64,000 nucleotides of DNA from Macrostomum hystrix. Taxonomy: Eukaryota; Platyhelminthes; Macrostomidae. Where the stretch lies: NCBI GenBank assembly GCA_950097015.1, contig CATNEN010000031.1, positions 1,178,001 to 1,242,000 of the forward strand. The letters run 5' to 3'. The translations under genes were made by a program, and so were the position numbers. The notes under the pieces are model-generated. The model worked only from the letters and a program-made list of their open reading frames with translations, had not been told where the DNA came from and did not search any database. Of the stretch, positions 1 through 10,039 are shown piece by piece (the first letter of the stretch is position 1; every line of letters begins with the position of its first letter).

Positions 1-169
1 GAGTGGTTAATCCTAGTTTCTCTACACAAAAACAATTTCGAATGAATTTCGCAATGTCTGTGGCCCCTACCCGCTGAACGATGCTCAATGTCTATGGCTT
101 GACTTAACATCGTGTCGTAGAATGAACCCAGGCGTACATGTAGTATATCATTTTTCGCTTGATCTACAG

Positions 170-219
170 CAAAGATTATAAATACCCTTTACCCTTTAAA
201 AAGGTATTTATAATCTTTG
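170..219. mobile_element. 50-bp palindromic mini-insertion with 8-bp target duplication
   Basis: A perfect 17-bp inverted repeat (CAAAGATTATAAATACC and its complement) surrounds a 16-bp spacer. It is flanked by the direct repeat ATCTACAG at 162-169 and 220-227. An 8-bp duplication is typical of hAT-type transposition, so this is probably a very short non-autonomous element. The direct repeat can be read as 11 bp (TTGATCTACAG) because the element itself ends in TTG. It sits just upstream of sequence that looks tRNA-like (GTGGCAGAGCG). Confidence 0.6.
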
Positions 220-550
220 ATCTACAGTGGCAGAGCGCCGCGCTCTCCCTATAGTCTATGGCTTAAACGGTTGGCTGGGGAGCCAATGACTTAATCCAAT
301 TGACGGCCCAAAATCACAGACGCACTGATGAATAGAGGTGAGAGTAGATACCGCTCGATCGATTGAATGTTAACGTTAAAACAGTCGTGTCAATAAAAAT
401 AGGTTGACAAAATAAACAAAAATCCACTTCTGACGCTGAAAGAGTTGAGAGATCTGCTACAGAAACGCCAGAGATTTCAGAAGTTTTTCTAGGAGCTGAT
501 GCAGGCTGTCAATTGTTGGAGCCATTGGCTAGGGACTGCGGGGCCTTTAA

Positions 551-949
551 CAGTAGAACTACCAAAGGGGGGAATTTTCACCGCCTGGCAATATTTTGTG
601 CTACATCCGAAAGGAGTAACGCAAGCACACGAAACTCAAGAACACGGGCCAACTTTTTGTTGCGCATCTTCTGAAACAAGAATCAAGTCGCCAGCTCTTC
701 CGACCGTCGAGATATTCAATATTTCTGGTCGAAGGTCAGATTTTTCCCATAAGCGCTAGTGTATTTCATACACCCCTATACACGAATTAGCACTGCGCCT
801 CAGTGCGGACTTGCTGGCCTTAAAAATTTAAAGGACCCCCTCGCCTAGTCGGTCAACCAATCAGTCACCACCCAACGCTGTTAGCCTTCAGGCGCTGCCA
901 AAAATGTTTCAGGATTCCCCTTTAGTATAAAAACGGGCGGCAAAATGTC
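551..949 (+). repeat. Dispersed inverted-terminal repeat, copy 1 (shorter)
   Basis: This stretch is homologous in inverse orientation to 52346-52908. Shared blocks include CAAGCACACGAAACTCAAGA, TTCCCATAAGCGCTAGTGTA and CCAATCAGTCACCACCCAAC. It lacks about 160 bp present in the other copy. Its left edge carries the motif ACTACCAA, which also ends both sides of the other copy. It is probably a non-autonomous DNA transposon. The short reading frame inside it at 499-759 is not a gene. Confidence 0.6.
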
Positions 950-1066
950 AAGTGTGACGCTCTCAAATGTCAAATGCTCACAAACTGTAGCTCGACATAT
1001 CTTAATGTCTTAAGGTGTAATTAGTGCGCAAGTACAGTTAAAAAAAACTATCCCTTTAAAAATGCC

Positions 1067-1323
1067 AGTCGTTCAAAGCGGCGGTGTGCTGCTCAGATCG
1101 CGAATCATCATACAGAACGCCTGGCAGTCCTCTGTATCTCAGCAGTGCTTCAATACTAATTTGAGAAATGTGGCCGACACAACCTCAGCGTCTTATCGTT
1201 CGGGAAATACTAGCGGCCTGCAGTGGCTGCTGCTCGAACTGGAGAGCCCTGTCCGCTTGCTGTCCGTCACCGTTTTGACAAACTGTCAGTCATCCACTAT
1301 TCAGCTTATATTAGCTTTGGATG
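1067..1323 (+). CDS. Membrane protein, F5/8C-like exon 1
   Basis: The acceptor is proposed after CTTTAAAAATGCCAG. The frame gives a galactose-binding-like pattern: NAWQSSVSQQ, then ASYRSGNTSGLQWLLLELESP and RLLSVTV. The proposed donor G|GTCTTC is weak, but the phase-1 join to the exon at 1891 restores a continuous beta-strand-like run (ILALD-AKGQGALLDV). The next stretch is a 19-bp minisatellite inside the intron. The ATG at 1062 lies across the acceptor and is probably not the start. Confidence 0.5.
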
Positions 1324-4300
1324 GTCTTCAGGGACTCAGCTAGTCTTCAGCGAGTGATATCAGGGACAGCGAGTGATATCAGGGACAGCGAGTGATATCA
1401 GGGACAGCGAGTGATGTCAGGGACAGCGAGTGATGTCAGGGACAGCGAGTGATGTCAGGGACAGCGAGTGATGTCAGGGACAGCGAATGATGTCAGGGAC
1501 AGCGAGTGATCTCAGGGACAGCGAGTGATCTCAGGGACAGCGAGTGATGTCAGGGACAGCGAATGATGTCAGGGACAGCGAGTGGTATCAGGGGTAGCGA
1601 ATGATGTCAGGGACAGCGAGTGATATCAGGGGTAGCGAGTGATATCAGGGGTAGCGAGTGATATCAGGGACAGCGAGTGATGTCAGGGACAGCGAGTGAT
1701 ATCAGGGGTAGCGAGTGATATCAGGGACAGCGAGTGATGTCAGGGATAGCGAGTGATATCAGGGGTAGCGAGTGATATCAGGGACAGCGAGTGATGTCAG
1801 GGACAGCGAGTGATGTCAGGGACAGCGAGCGATATCAGGGACAAGGGTAGCGATAGATTTACAATGCTAATTTTATCTTATTTTCATCAGCTAAGGGCCA
1901 AGGCGCGCTACTGGATGTTTTGATCGGCGACAAACGTCCAGATTTGAGTATGGTCTCTGACTGCCGGTCGACCATTGATAATAACGACCGGCTTCTGGAG
2001 TACAGCAAGTGCAGTTGCACACGCGACACTGAGTATATGTGCAGCAGCAGCAGCAGCAGCAGCGGTAGTATTGAGTTTCAATGCCCAAAGGTAAGTGAAG
2101 AATTCAGCTGCGCTTCACCTTATGTTGCATCTTCAATTACGAGCTTTTTTTCTTTTTCAATATAAATATTCACTCCTAATTAAATATAATACAACTTTAT
2201 TTCAGTTAACAAAGTACATTTTTCTCAGTAGATTAGGGCCTCATCCGAACGTTCTTGAGTTTAATGGCCTGGAAATTTTACCAGGTTTGTGCTAATTTTT
2301 ATTGTGCTCAAAACTTCGCGCTGCAAATAAGGGTCACATTGCTACAAAATCACACCTGTCTAATTAGAGTATCACACCTGCCTGTTGATAAGAGGGTGCG
2401 TGTCTCATTAGAGTATCACACCTGCCAGTTAATGAGAGGGTGCGTATCTGATTAGAGTATCACACCTGACAGTTAATGAGAGGGTGCGTGTCTCATCAGA
2501 GTATCACACCTGTCTGTTGATGAGAGGGGCCGTGTCTCATTAGAGTATCACACCTGCCAGTTAATGAGAGGGTGCGTGTCTCATTAGGGTAACACACCTG
2601 CCAGTTATTGAGAGGGTGCGTGTCTCATTAGAGTATCACACCTGCCAGTTAATGAGAGGGTGCGTGTCTCATTAGAGTATCACACCTGCCAGTTAATGAG
2701 AGGGTGCGTGTCTCATTAGAGTATCACACCTGCCAGTTAATGAGAGGGTGCGTGTCTCATTAGAGTATCACACCTGTCTGTTGATGAGAGGGTGCGTGTC
2801 TCATTAGAGTATCACACCTGCCAGTTAATGAGAGGGTGCGTGTCTCATTAGAGTATCACACCTGCCAGTTAATGAAAGGGTGCGTGTCTCATTAGAGCAG
2901 GCGTAGGCAAACTTATTTGCTGGCGGGCCAAAGAGAGAACCTAAAAGACGGCAGCGGGCCGCATTGACTGTATAAATATGAGATAGGGGAGAGATAAGAC
3001 ACGGGAGAGATGAGACACGAGAGAGATGAAACAGGACACTGTAGATGTCAGAAGGGGCAACGGGCCGGATTTGGGAGCTTCGAGGGCCGCATCTGGCCCG
3101 CGGGCCGGAGTTTGCCGACCCCTGCATTAGAGTATCACACCTGCCAGTTAATGAGAGGGTGCGTGTCTCATTAGAGTATCACACCTGTCTGTTGATGAGA
3201 TGGTGCGTGTCTCATTAGAGTATCACACCTGTCTGTTGATAATAGGGTGCGTGTCTCATTAGAGTATCACACCTGCCAGTTAATGAGAGGGTGCGTGTCT
3301 CATTAGAGTATCACACCTGCCAGTTAATGAGAGGGTGCGTGTCTCATTAGAGTATCACACCTGTCTGTTGATGAGAGGGGCCGTGTCTCATTAGAGTATC
3401 ACACCTGCCAGTTAATGAGAGGGTGCGTGTCTCATTAGAGTATCACACCTGCCAGTTAATGAGAGGGTGCGTGTCTCATTAGAGTATCACACCTGTCTGT
3501 TGATGAGAGGGGCCGTGTCTCATTAGAGTATCACACCTGCCAGTTAATGAGAGGGTGCGTGTCTCATTAGAGTATCACACCTGCCAGTTAATGAGAGGGT
3601 GCGTGTCTCATTAGAGTATCACACCTGTCTGTTGATGAGAGGGGCCGTGTCTCATTAGAGTATCACACCTGCCAGTTAATGAGAGGGTGCGTGTCTCATT
3701 AGAGTATCACACCTGCCAGTTAATGAGAGGGTGCGTGTCTCATTAGAGTATCACACCTGCCAGTTAATGAGAGGGTGCGTGTCTCATTAGAGTATCACAC
3801 CTACCAGTTAATGAAAGGGTGCGTGTCTCATTAGAGTATCACACCTACCAGTTAATGAAAGGGTGCGTGTCTCATTAGAGTATCAAACCTGCCAGTTAAT
3901 GAGAGGGTGCGTGTCTCATTAGAGTATCACACCTACCAGTTAATGAAAGGGTGCGTGTCTCATTAGAGTATCACACCTGCCAGTTAATGAGAGGGTGCGT
4001 GTCTCATTAGAGTATCACACCTGCCAGTTAATGAGAGGGTGCGTGTCTCATTAGAGTATCACACCTGTCTGTTGATAAAAGGGTGCGTGTCTCATTAGAG
4101 TATCACACCTGCCAGTTATTGAGAGGGTGCGTGTCTCATTAGAGTATCACACCTGTCTGTTGATGAGAGGGTGCGTGTCTCATTAGAGTATCACACCTGC
4201 CAGTTAATGAGAGGGTGCGTGTCTCATTAGAGTATCACACCTGTCTGTTGATGAGAGGGGCCGTGTCTCATTAGAGTATCACACCTGCCAGTTAATGAGA

Positions 4301-7300
4301 GGGTGCGTGTCTCATTAGAGTATCACACCTGCCAGTTAATGAGAGGGTGCGTGTCTCATTAGAGTATCACACCTGTCTGTTGATGAGAGGGGCCGTGTCT
4401 CATTAGAGTATCACACCTGCCAGTTAATGAGAGGGTGCGTGTCTCATTAGAGTATCACACCTGCCAGTTAATGAGAGGGTGCGTGTCTCATTAGAGTATC
4501 ACACCTGTCTGTTGATGAGAGGGGCCGTGTCTCATTAGAGTATCACACCTGCCAGTTAATGAGAGGGTGCGTGTCTCATTAGAGTATCACACCTGCCAGT
4601 TAATGACAGGGTGCGTGTCTCATTAGAGTATCACACCTGCCAGTTAATGAGAGGGTGCGTGTCTCATTAGAGTATCACACCTACCAGTTAATGAAAGGGT
4701 GCGTGTCTCATTAGAGTATCACACCTACCAGTTAATGAAAGGGTGCGTGTCTCATTAGAGTATCAAACCTGCCAGTTAATGAGAGGGTGCGTGTCTCATT
4801 AGAGTATCACACCTGTCTGTTGATAAAAGGGTGCGTGTCTCATTAGAGTATCACACCTGCCAGTTAATGAGAGGGTGCGTGTCTCATTAGAGTATCACAC
4901 CTGTCTGTTGATGAGAGGGTGCGTGTCTCATTAGAGTATCACACCTGTCTGTTGATGAGAGGGTGCGTGTCTCATTAGAGTATCACACCTGCCAGTTAAT
5001 GAGAGGGTGCATGTCTCATTAGAGTATCACACCTGCCAGTTAATGAGAGGGTGCGTGTCTCATTAGAGTATCACACCTGCCAGTTAATGAGATGGTGCGT
5101 GTCTCATTAGAGTATCACACCTGCCAGTTAATGAGAGGGTGCGTGTCTCATTAGAGTATCACACCTGTCTGTTGATAATAGGGTGCGTGTCTCATTAGAG
5201 TATCACACCTGCCAGTTAATGAGAGGGTGCGTGTCTCATTAGAGTATCACACCTGTCTGTTGATAAAAGGGTGCGTGTCTCATTAGAGTATCACACCTGC
5301 CAGTTAATGAGAGGGTGCGTGTCTCATTAGAGTATCACACCTGTCTGTTGATGAGAGGGTGCGTGTCTCATTAGAGTATCACACCTGCCAGTTAATGAGA
5401 GGGTGCGTGTCTCATTAGAGTATCACACCTGCCAGTTAATGAGAGGGTGCGTGTCTCATTAGAGTATCACACCTGCCAGTTAATGAGATGGTGCGTGTCT
5501 CATTAGAGTATCACACCTGCCAGTTAATGAGAGGGTGCGTGTCTCATTAGAGTATCACACCTGCCAGTTAATGAGAGGGTGCGTGTCTCATTAGAGTATC
5601 ACACCTGTCTGTTGATGAGAGGGTGCGTGTCTCATTAGAGTATCACACCTGCCAGTTAATGAGAGGGTGCGTGTCTCATTAGAGTATCACACCTGTCTGT
5701 TGATGAGAGGGTGCGTGTCTCATTAGAGTATCACACCTGCCAGTTAATGAGAGGGTGCGTGTCTCATTAGAGTATCACACCTGTCTGTTGATGAGAGGGT
5801 GCGTGTCTCATTAGAGTATCACACCTGCCAGTTAATGAGAGGGTGCGTGTCTCATTAGAGTATCACACCTGCCAGTTAATGAGAGGGTGCGTGTCTCATT
5901 AGAGTATCACACCTGCCAGTTAATGAGAGGGTGCGTGTCTCATTAGAGTATCACACCTGCCAGTTAATGAGAGGGTGCGTGTCTCATTAGAGTATCACAC
6001 CTGTCTGTTGATGAGAGGGTGCGTGTCTCATTAGAGTATCACACCTGTCTGTTGATGAGAGGGTGCGTGTCTCATTAGAGTATCACACCTGCCAGTTAAT
6101 GAGAGGGTGCGTGTCTCATTAGAGTATCACACCTGTCTGTTGATGAGAGGGTGCGTGTATGCTTAGGAGTCAGAAAAATGGGCAGAATTGCCTTCTCGCT
6201 GGCTGCGAGTCTAGTATGTCATCAAATGATGTGCTTTTGCCCGCAGCCCAACTGCAATTATTATTATTATTATATTATTATTATTCCTGCTGATGTGAGT
6301 GAGTGGCGCTCAGTGGAGTACCACGTCTAACAATGTACATCAAAACGCGCTCGCAGATTTAGATTCTGCAACTGTGGTAAACTGCCAAGGCTCTAGTCAA
6401 TGCTCAGCCGGTTTAAACCAATTGATTTCGAGTTACGACTACAAACTAGATCTTTGTCTACCTTGCAAAGCTGACCCCCAATGCAGCATTGAATCCGGTG
6501 TCTCAGTTGACGTGGTGAGGATTAATTTGAGTTATCCGTGAACCCACTACTATTGCATCTCTTGGCTAATTATTGCCAGAAAAATCTTTGACATTTTAGC
6601 GACTGTTCAATGGTCATAGACATCGGTTAAATTTCTCTGGCTCGTTTAACACTAAAACCTTGACGTGCAGTTACCAATGCCCGGACCGCAAAATTCGCAC
6701 CTTGAGCAGAGTTGTTGGCTTCCGTAGTGAGCACTTGCATTTTGATTGTCGATTACAGTTCTATTGGTTGCACTGATTGTAGGTAATTGGTTGCACTGAT
6801 TCAAGGTGATTGGTTGCACTGATTCCAGGTAATTGGTTGCACTAATTCAAGGTGATTGGTTGCACTGATTCCAGGTAATTGGTTGCGCTGATTCAATGTG
6901 ATTGGTTGCACTAATTCAAGGTGATTGGTTGCAGTGATTTTAAGTGATTCGTTGCAGTGATTGCAGGTGATTGGTTGCAGTGATTGTAGGTAATTTGTTG
7001 CAGTGATTGTAGGTAATTTGTTGCAGTGATTGTAGGTAATTTGTTGCAGTGATTGTAGGTAATTTGTTGCAGTGATTGTAGGTAATTTGTTGCAGTGATT
7101 GTAGGTAATTTGTTGCAGTGATTGTAGGTAATTTGTTGCAGTGATGGTAGGTAATTTGTTGCAGTGATTGTAGGTGATTGGTTGCAGTGAATGCAGTTGA
7201 TTGGTTGCAGTGATTGCAGGTGATTGGCTCCAGTGATTGCAGGTGATTGACTCCAGTGGTTGCAGGTGATTGGCTTACGTGATTGCAGGTGATTGGCTTA

Positions 7301-10039
7301 CGTGATTGCAGGTGATTGGCTGCAGTGATTGCAGGTGATTGACTGCTTTCCACAAACGCATCTGCCCCGCAGCAAAGCCACATGCTTTTTACCTCAATCT
7401 GATGCCCGGTGCATTCTGGCTGGCGGGCCGTGAGGCGTCTGTTAGCTTTAGCTCAGATCGCGCATTTCCGCTTCCGATGCACACCTGTTTGCTCATTAGG
7501 ACAGGATCGGGTGGTTCAAGTACTTTGGCGCTAACAGGGGAGAAGGTCAGTTGGCTACCCCACAATGTTGGCTGAGTCTTCAAAAGTTTGGCAAAGGTAC
7601 ACATTATTACTCTACAACCTAACACAACCCATAGACTACTTCATTCGACAATGGCTTATCGACGCTGAGCAGCGCGTTCGGGTTGGTCGTTGATTCCACC
7701 ATGCAAGGTGGATCCATCAAGTGTTCATCTAGTTTTCTAGAGGGCAACACAATTGAAATGACAAAAGAAATACCAAACATTTATAGTAAGCTTATACTGC
7801 CGAAGTAAATTCAAGATAACTCACAGCACTGACCCACCCCCATGTTCCCAAGCACTGCCCAACCCCCATATCCCCTAGCACTGACCCACCCCCATGTCCC
7901 CTAGCACTGACCCACCCCCATGTCCCCCAGCACTGCCCAACCCCCATGTCCCCTAGCACTGACCAACCCCTATGTCCCCTAGCACTGACCCACCCCCAAG
8001 TCCCCTAGCACTGACCCACCCCCCAAGTCCCCTAGCACTGCCCAACCCCATGTTCCCAAGCACTGCCCAACCCCCATATCCCCTAGCACTGCCCAACCCC
8101 ATGTCCCCTAGCACTGCCCAACCCCCATGTCCCCTAGCACTGCCCGACCCCCATATCCCCTAGCACTGATCAACCCCCATATCCCCTAGCACTGCCCCAC
8201 CCCCATATCCCCTAGCACTGATCAACCCCCATATCCCCTAGCACTGCCCCACCCCCATATTCCCTAGCACTGACCCACCCCCATGTCCCCTAGCACTGAC
8301 CCACCCCCATGTCCCCTAGCACTGACCCACCCCCATGTCCCCTAGCAATGACCCACCCCCATGTCCCCTAGCACTGACCCACCCCCATGTCCCCTAGCAA
8401 TGACCCACCCCCATGTCCCCTAGCAATGACCCACCCCCATGTCCCCTAGCAATGACCCACCCCCATGTCCCCTAGCAATGACCCACCCCCATGTCCCCTA
8501 GCAATGACCCACCCCCATGTCCCCTAGCAATGACCCACCCCCATGTCCCCTAGCACTGACCCACCCCCATGTCCCCTAGCACTGACCCACCCCCATGTCC
8601 CCTAGCACTGACCCACCCCCATGTCCCCTAGCACTGACCCACCCCCATGTCCCCTAGCACTGACCCACCCCCATGTCCCCTAGCAATGACCCACCCCCAT
8701 GTCCCCTACCCCGATACCGATTGTCTTCTGACCAAGAACACATCTTCTCAAACGCAGCTCCTTGCGAGAGTCGCTTGCTTCTGTTAGAGAACTCTACCAA
8801 TGGAGTACGCTTCACTGTGCACACATCTCCGCCCGGTGAGTGCAAGACAGCCGTTCACACCTGTCACCTGCTGCATAATGACGAAAGCATAAAACTGCAA
8901 GCCGTAAGGGTGAGTATCGCAACTGAATGCCTTTAAGTAAGCGAAGGTTATTTCCGTTTGTTTAAAATAATTAGTTTGCAATGGAAATTTACTAAGTCTT
9001 GTTGCCTGTGCTCCATTAGTCATCTGGGAGATAAATTTGAGAGCTGACAATCTGTTCTCAGGCGGAGGGAACCAGCAGTACCTACTCACTGCCGGCCCGC
9101 CTAGACTGGTGCGGCCCCGTGTGGATTAACTGCTCCGTGACCCAGTCTGGACTCTTTCAAGCATTGGAAAGCTTTGAACTGCGCGGCTTGAACTGTCAGA
9201 AAGGTAAATTATCGATTAAATAGCTAATCCTGCCAGAAAGTGCAACTGTCAGCTGACCCATCCACCCTCCCATTACAGTGCAAAAACTCAGCCTAGCGTA
9301 CATTCCAACTATTTTGCTTGTGTGCAGCTTGTCGATAATCCTGGCAGTCGGGACGTTATGGCAAAAACGACGACGTCAAGTCCGTCAGAGCAAGCCTGCC
9401 TATGTGGTCAGGCGTCCATCGACGATCCAGGAGTTCAGCGGAGTGGTGCCTGGTGCGCCTGGTGTAATCTATGAGCATGGCTACGAGGATGTTGATAACG
9501 AATACCAGAAGCTTCGCAGAATCGAAAATCAGATCGTATCGGAGTACGACCTGCTCTCACCCTCAGCCAATCATGCTAGCAACTCCCCTGACAAAGCAGA
9601 GGATCTTTACGACCTGCTCTCACCCTCAGCCAATCATGCTAGCAACTCCCCTGACAAAGCAGAGGATCTTTACGACCTGCTCTCACCCTCAGCCAATCAT
9701 GCTAGCAACTCCCCTGACAAAGCAGAGGATCTTTACGACCTGCTCTCACCCTCAGCCAATCATGCTAGCAACTCCCCTGACAAAGCAGAGGATCTTTACG
9801 ACCTGCTCTCACCCTCAGCCAATCATGCTAGCAACTCCCCTGACAAAGCAGAGGATCTTTACGACCTGCTCTCAACCTCCGCTCATGCTGATGGCAGCTC
9901 CACGGCCGAAGCTGAAAATGCGTACGACCTGCTCTCACCTTCAGCCAATCGCTCTGGCAACCACTTGGGAGACGGGAGAGAGTACTTTCAAGGTGCTAAC
10001 ATTCTGTCATCTCAGACGGCCACGCGAAGCTTGTTGTAG
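1067..10039 (+). CDS. Single-pass membrane protein with F5/8C-like ectodomain and repeated cytoplasmic tail (multi-exon)
   Basis: This gene is pieced together from about seven plus-strand exons: 1067-1323, 1891-2090, 6314-6514, 7373-7545, about 8737-8909, 9062-9203 and 9279-10039. A further ambiguous exon may lie near 6671. The first two exons resemble an F5/8 type C or fucolectin-like fold (QNAWQSS, LQWLLLELESPVRLLSV, GALLDVLIGD). The middle exons are cysteine-bearing ectodomain. The last exon encodes one transmembrane helix, a basic stop-transfer segment (WQKRRRQ) and a tail with five identical 21-residue repeats starting YDLLSPSANHASN. Phases match for the 1323/1891, 2090/6314, 8909/9062 and 9203/9279 junctions. 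No signal peptide was found, so an upstream first exon is missing. A role as a surface receptor or adhesion molecule is inference. The middle exons are the least certain. Confidence 0.6.
1349..1855. repeat. 19-bp minisatellite
   Basis: About 26 tandem copies of a 19-bp unit (CAGCGAGTGATATCAGGGA with GTGATGTC and GGGGTAG variants) fill the presumed intron between 1324 and 1890. Confidence 0.95.
1891..2090 (+). CDS. Membrane protein, exon 2 (end of F5/8C-like domain, poly-Ser)
   Basis: The acceptor TTTTCATCAG precedes the exon and GTAAGT follows at 2091. The product contains ALLDVLIGDKRPD, four clustered cysteines (YSKCSCTRDTEYMC) and a run of serines encoded by an AGC microsatellite. It is 200 nt, entering at phase 1 and leaving at phase 0. 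Confidence 0.6.
2351..6158. repeat. 44-bp minisatellite with higher-order structure
   Basis: About 80 copies of a 44-bp unit occur, with two main types: one with CCAGTTAATGAGAGGGTGCG and one with TCTGTTGATGAGAGG. Between about 3340 and 4600 they often follow an A-A-B pattern, giving a 132-bp higher-order period. Blocks such as 3480-3900 recur near 4240-4790. The array fills the intron before the exon at 6314. It is broken by a MITE at 2898-3124 and merges at its right end into a SINE-A fragment. Confidence 0.97.
2898..3124. mobile_element. Non-autonomous hAT element (MITE), 227 bp
   Basis: The termini are CAGGCGTAGGCAAACT and, on the complement of the right end, CAGGGGTCGGCAAACT, matching at 14 of 16 positions. 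The flanks are a perfect 8-bp direct repeat CATTAGAG (2890-2897 and 3125-3132) taken from the surrounding minisatellite. The CAGGGGTCGGCAAAC terminus and the nearby GGCCCGCGGGCC motif are familiar in hAT-Charlie-like MITEs of many animals. There is no coding capacity. The short minus-strand reading frame across it is incidental. Confidence 0.9.
6151..6285 (+). mobile_element. SINE-A, 3' fragment
   Basis: The sequence from GGAGTCAG through GGGCAGAATTGCC, GCTGGCTGCG and ATCATTTGG-like ATCAAATGATGTG to a (TTA)n tail matches the 3' half of the full SINE at 33243-33609. Its 5' side passes without a break into the 44-bp minisatellite. Confidence 0.8.
6314..6514 (+). CDS. Membrane protein, ectodomain exon 3
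   Basis: The acceptor GGCGCTCAG gives phase 0, matching the exon at 1891-2090. The donor GTG|GTGAGG is phase 0. The product has paired cysteines (NCQGSSQC, LCLPCKADPQC). An alternative donor at TATCC|GTGAAC would join in frame to a possible exon at 6671 that encodes YQCPDRKIR and SEHLHFDC. I cannot choose between the two. Confidence 0.45.
6671..6758 (+). CDS. Possible additional cysteine-bearing exon
   Basis: A clear acceptor (GACGTGCAG) precedes an open frame with YQCPDRKIR and SEHLHFDCR, loosely like short extracellular cysteine modules. No convincing donor is visible before the 23-bp minisatellite starts, and the phase requires an alternative upstream donor. This is a weak candidate. Confidence 0.25.
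6762..7338. repeat. 23-bp minisatellite
   Basis: About 25 copies of a 23-bp unit (GTAATTTGTTGCAGTGATTG plus TAG) lie in a presumed intron. Copies at the edges are diverged, while the central ones (about 7000-7150) are near-identical. A minus-strand open frame across it is a by-product of the repeat. Confidence 0.95.
7373..7545 (+). CDS. Membrane protein, ectodomain exon (tentative)
   Basis: Between the acceptor CCCCGCAG and the donor AAG|GTCAGT there is an open frame: KPHAFYLNLMPGAFWLAGRE, then MHTCLLIRTGSGG. The coding-like composition and good splice sites support an exon. Phase continuity with the next exon is not settled. Confidence 0.4.
7823..8708. repeat. 26-bp C-rich minisatellite
   Basis: About 34 copies of a 26-bp unit (TAGCACTGACCCACCCCCAT then GTCCCC), strongly C-rich on the plus strand. 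It fills the intron before the exon at about 8737. Confidence 0.95.
8737..8909 (+). CDS. Membrane protein, ectodomain exon
   Basis: The donor AGG|GTGAGT is strong and leaves phase 0, which suits the exon at 9062. The frame reads PCESRLLLLENSTNGVRFTV and CKTAVHTCHLLHNDE, with an N-glycosylation sequon (NST). Two acceptors are possible (after ACCAAG at 8736 or after ACGCAG at 8757), so the 5' edge is uncertain. Confidence 0.5.
9062..9203 (+). CDS. Membrane protein, juxtamembrane exon
   Basis: The acceptor TGTTCTCAG and donor AAAG|GTAAAT frame 142 nt. The frame reads RLDWCGPVWINCSVTQSG and FELRGLNCQK, with three cysteines and an NCS sequon, as expected for ectodomain. It leaves at phase 1, exactly as the next exon needs. 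Confidence 0.75.
9279..10039 (+). CDS. Membrane protein, last exon: TM helix and tandem YDLL repeats
   Basis: The acceptor CCATTACAG is followed by a hydrophobic helix (LAYIPTILLVCSLSIILAV), a basic flank and a cytoplasmic tail ending at the stop at 10037-10039. The tail has YEDVDNEYQ and then five copies of a 63-bp unit (about 9545-9860), identical at nucleotide level, plus two diverged copies. Each begins YDLL, a YxxL-type motif that could serve endocytosis or SH2 docking; that role is inference. The other open frame across the same repeats is a shadow. Confidence 0.85.

Noticed and set aside
499-759. 86-codon ORF near the left end
   Set aside because: It lies largely inside the dispersed repeat shared with 52346-52908, with no protein-like conservation or splice context.
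2351-6158. CRISPR array
   Set aside because: There are no unique spacers: the whole 44-bp unit is repeated, no cas genes are present, and the sequence is eukaryotic.
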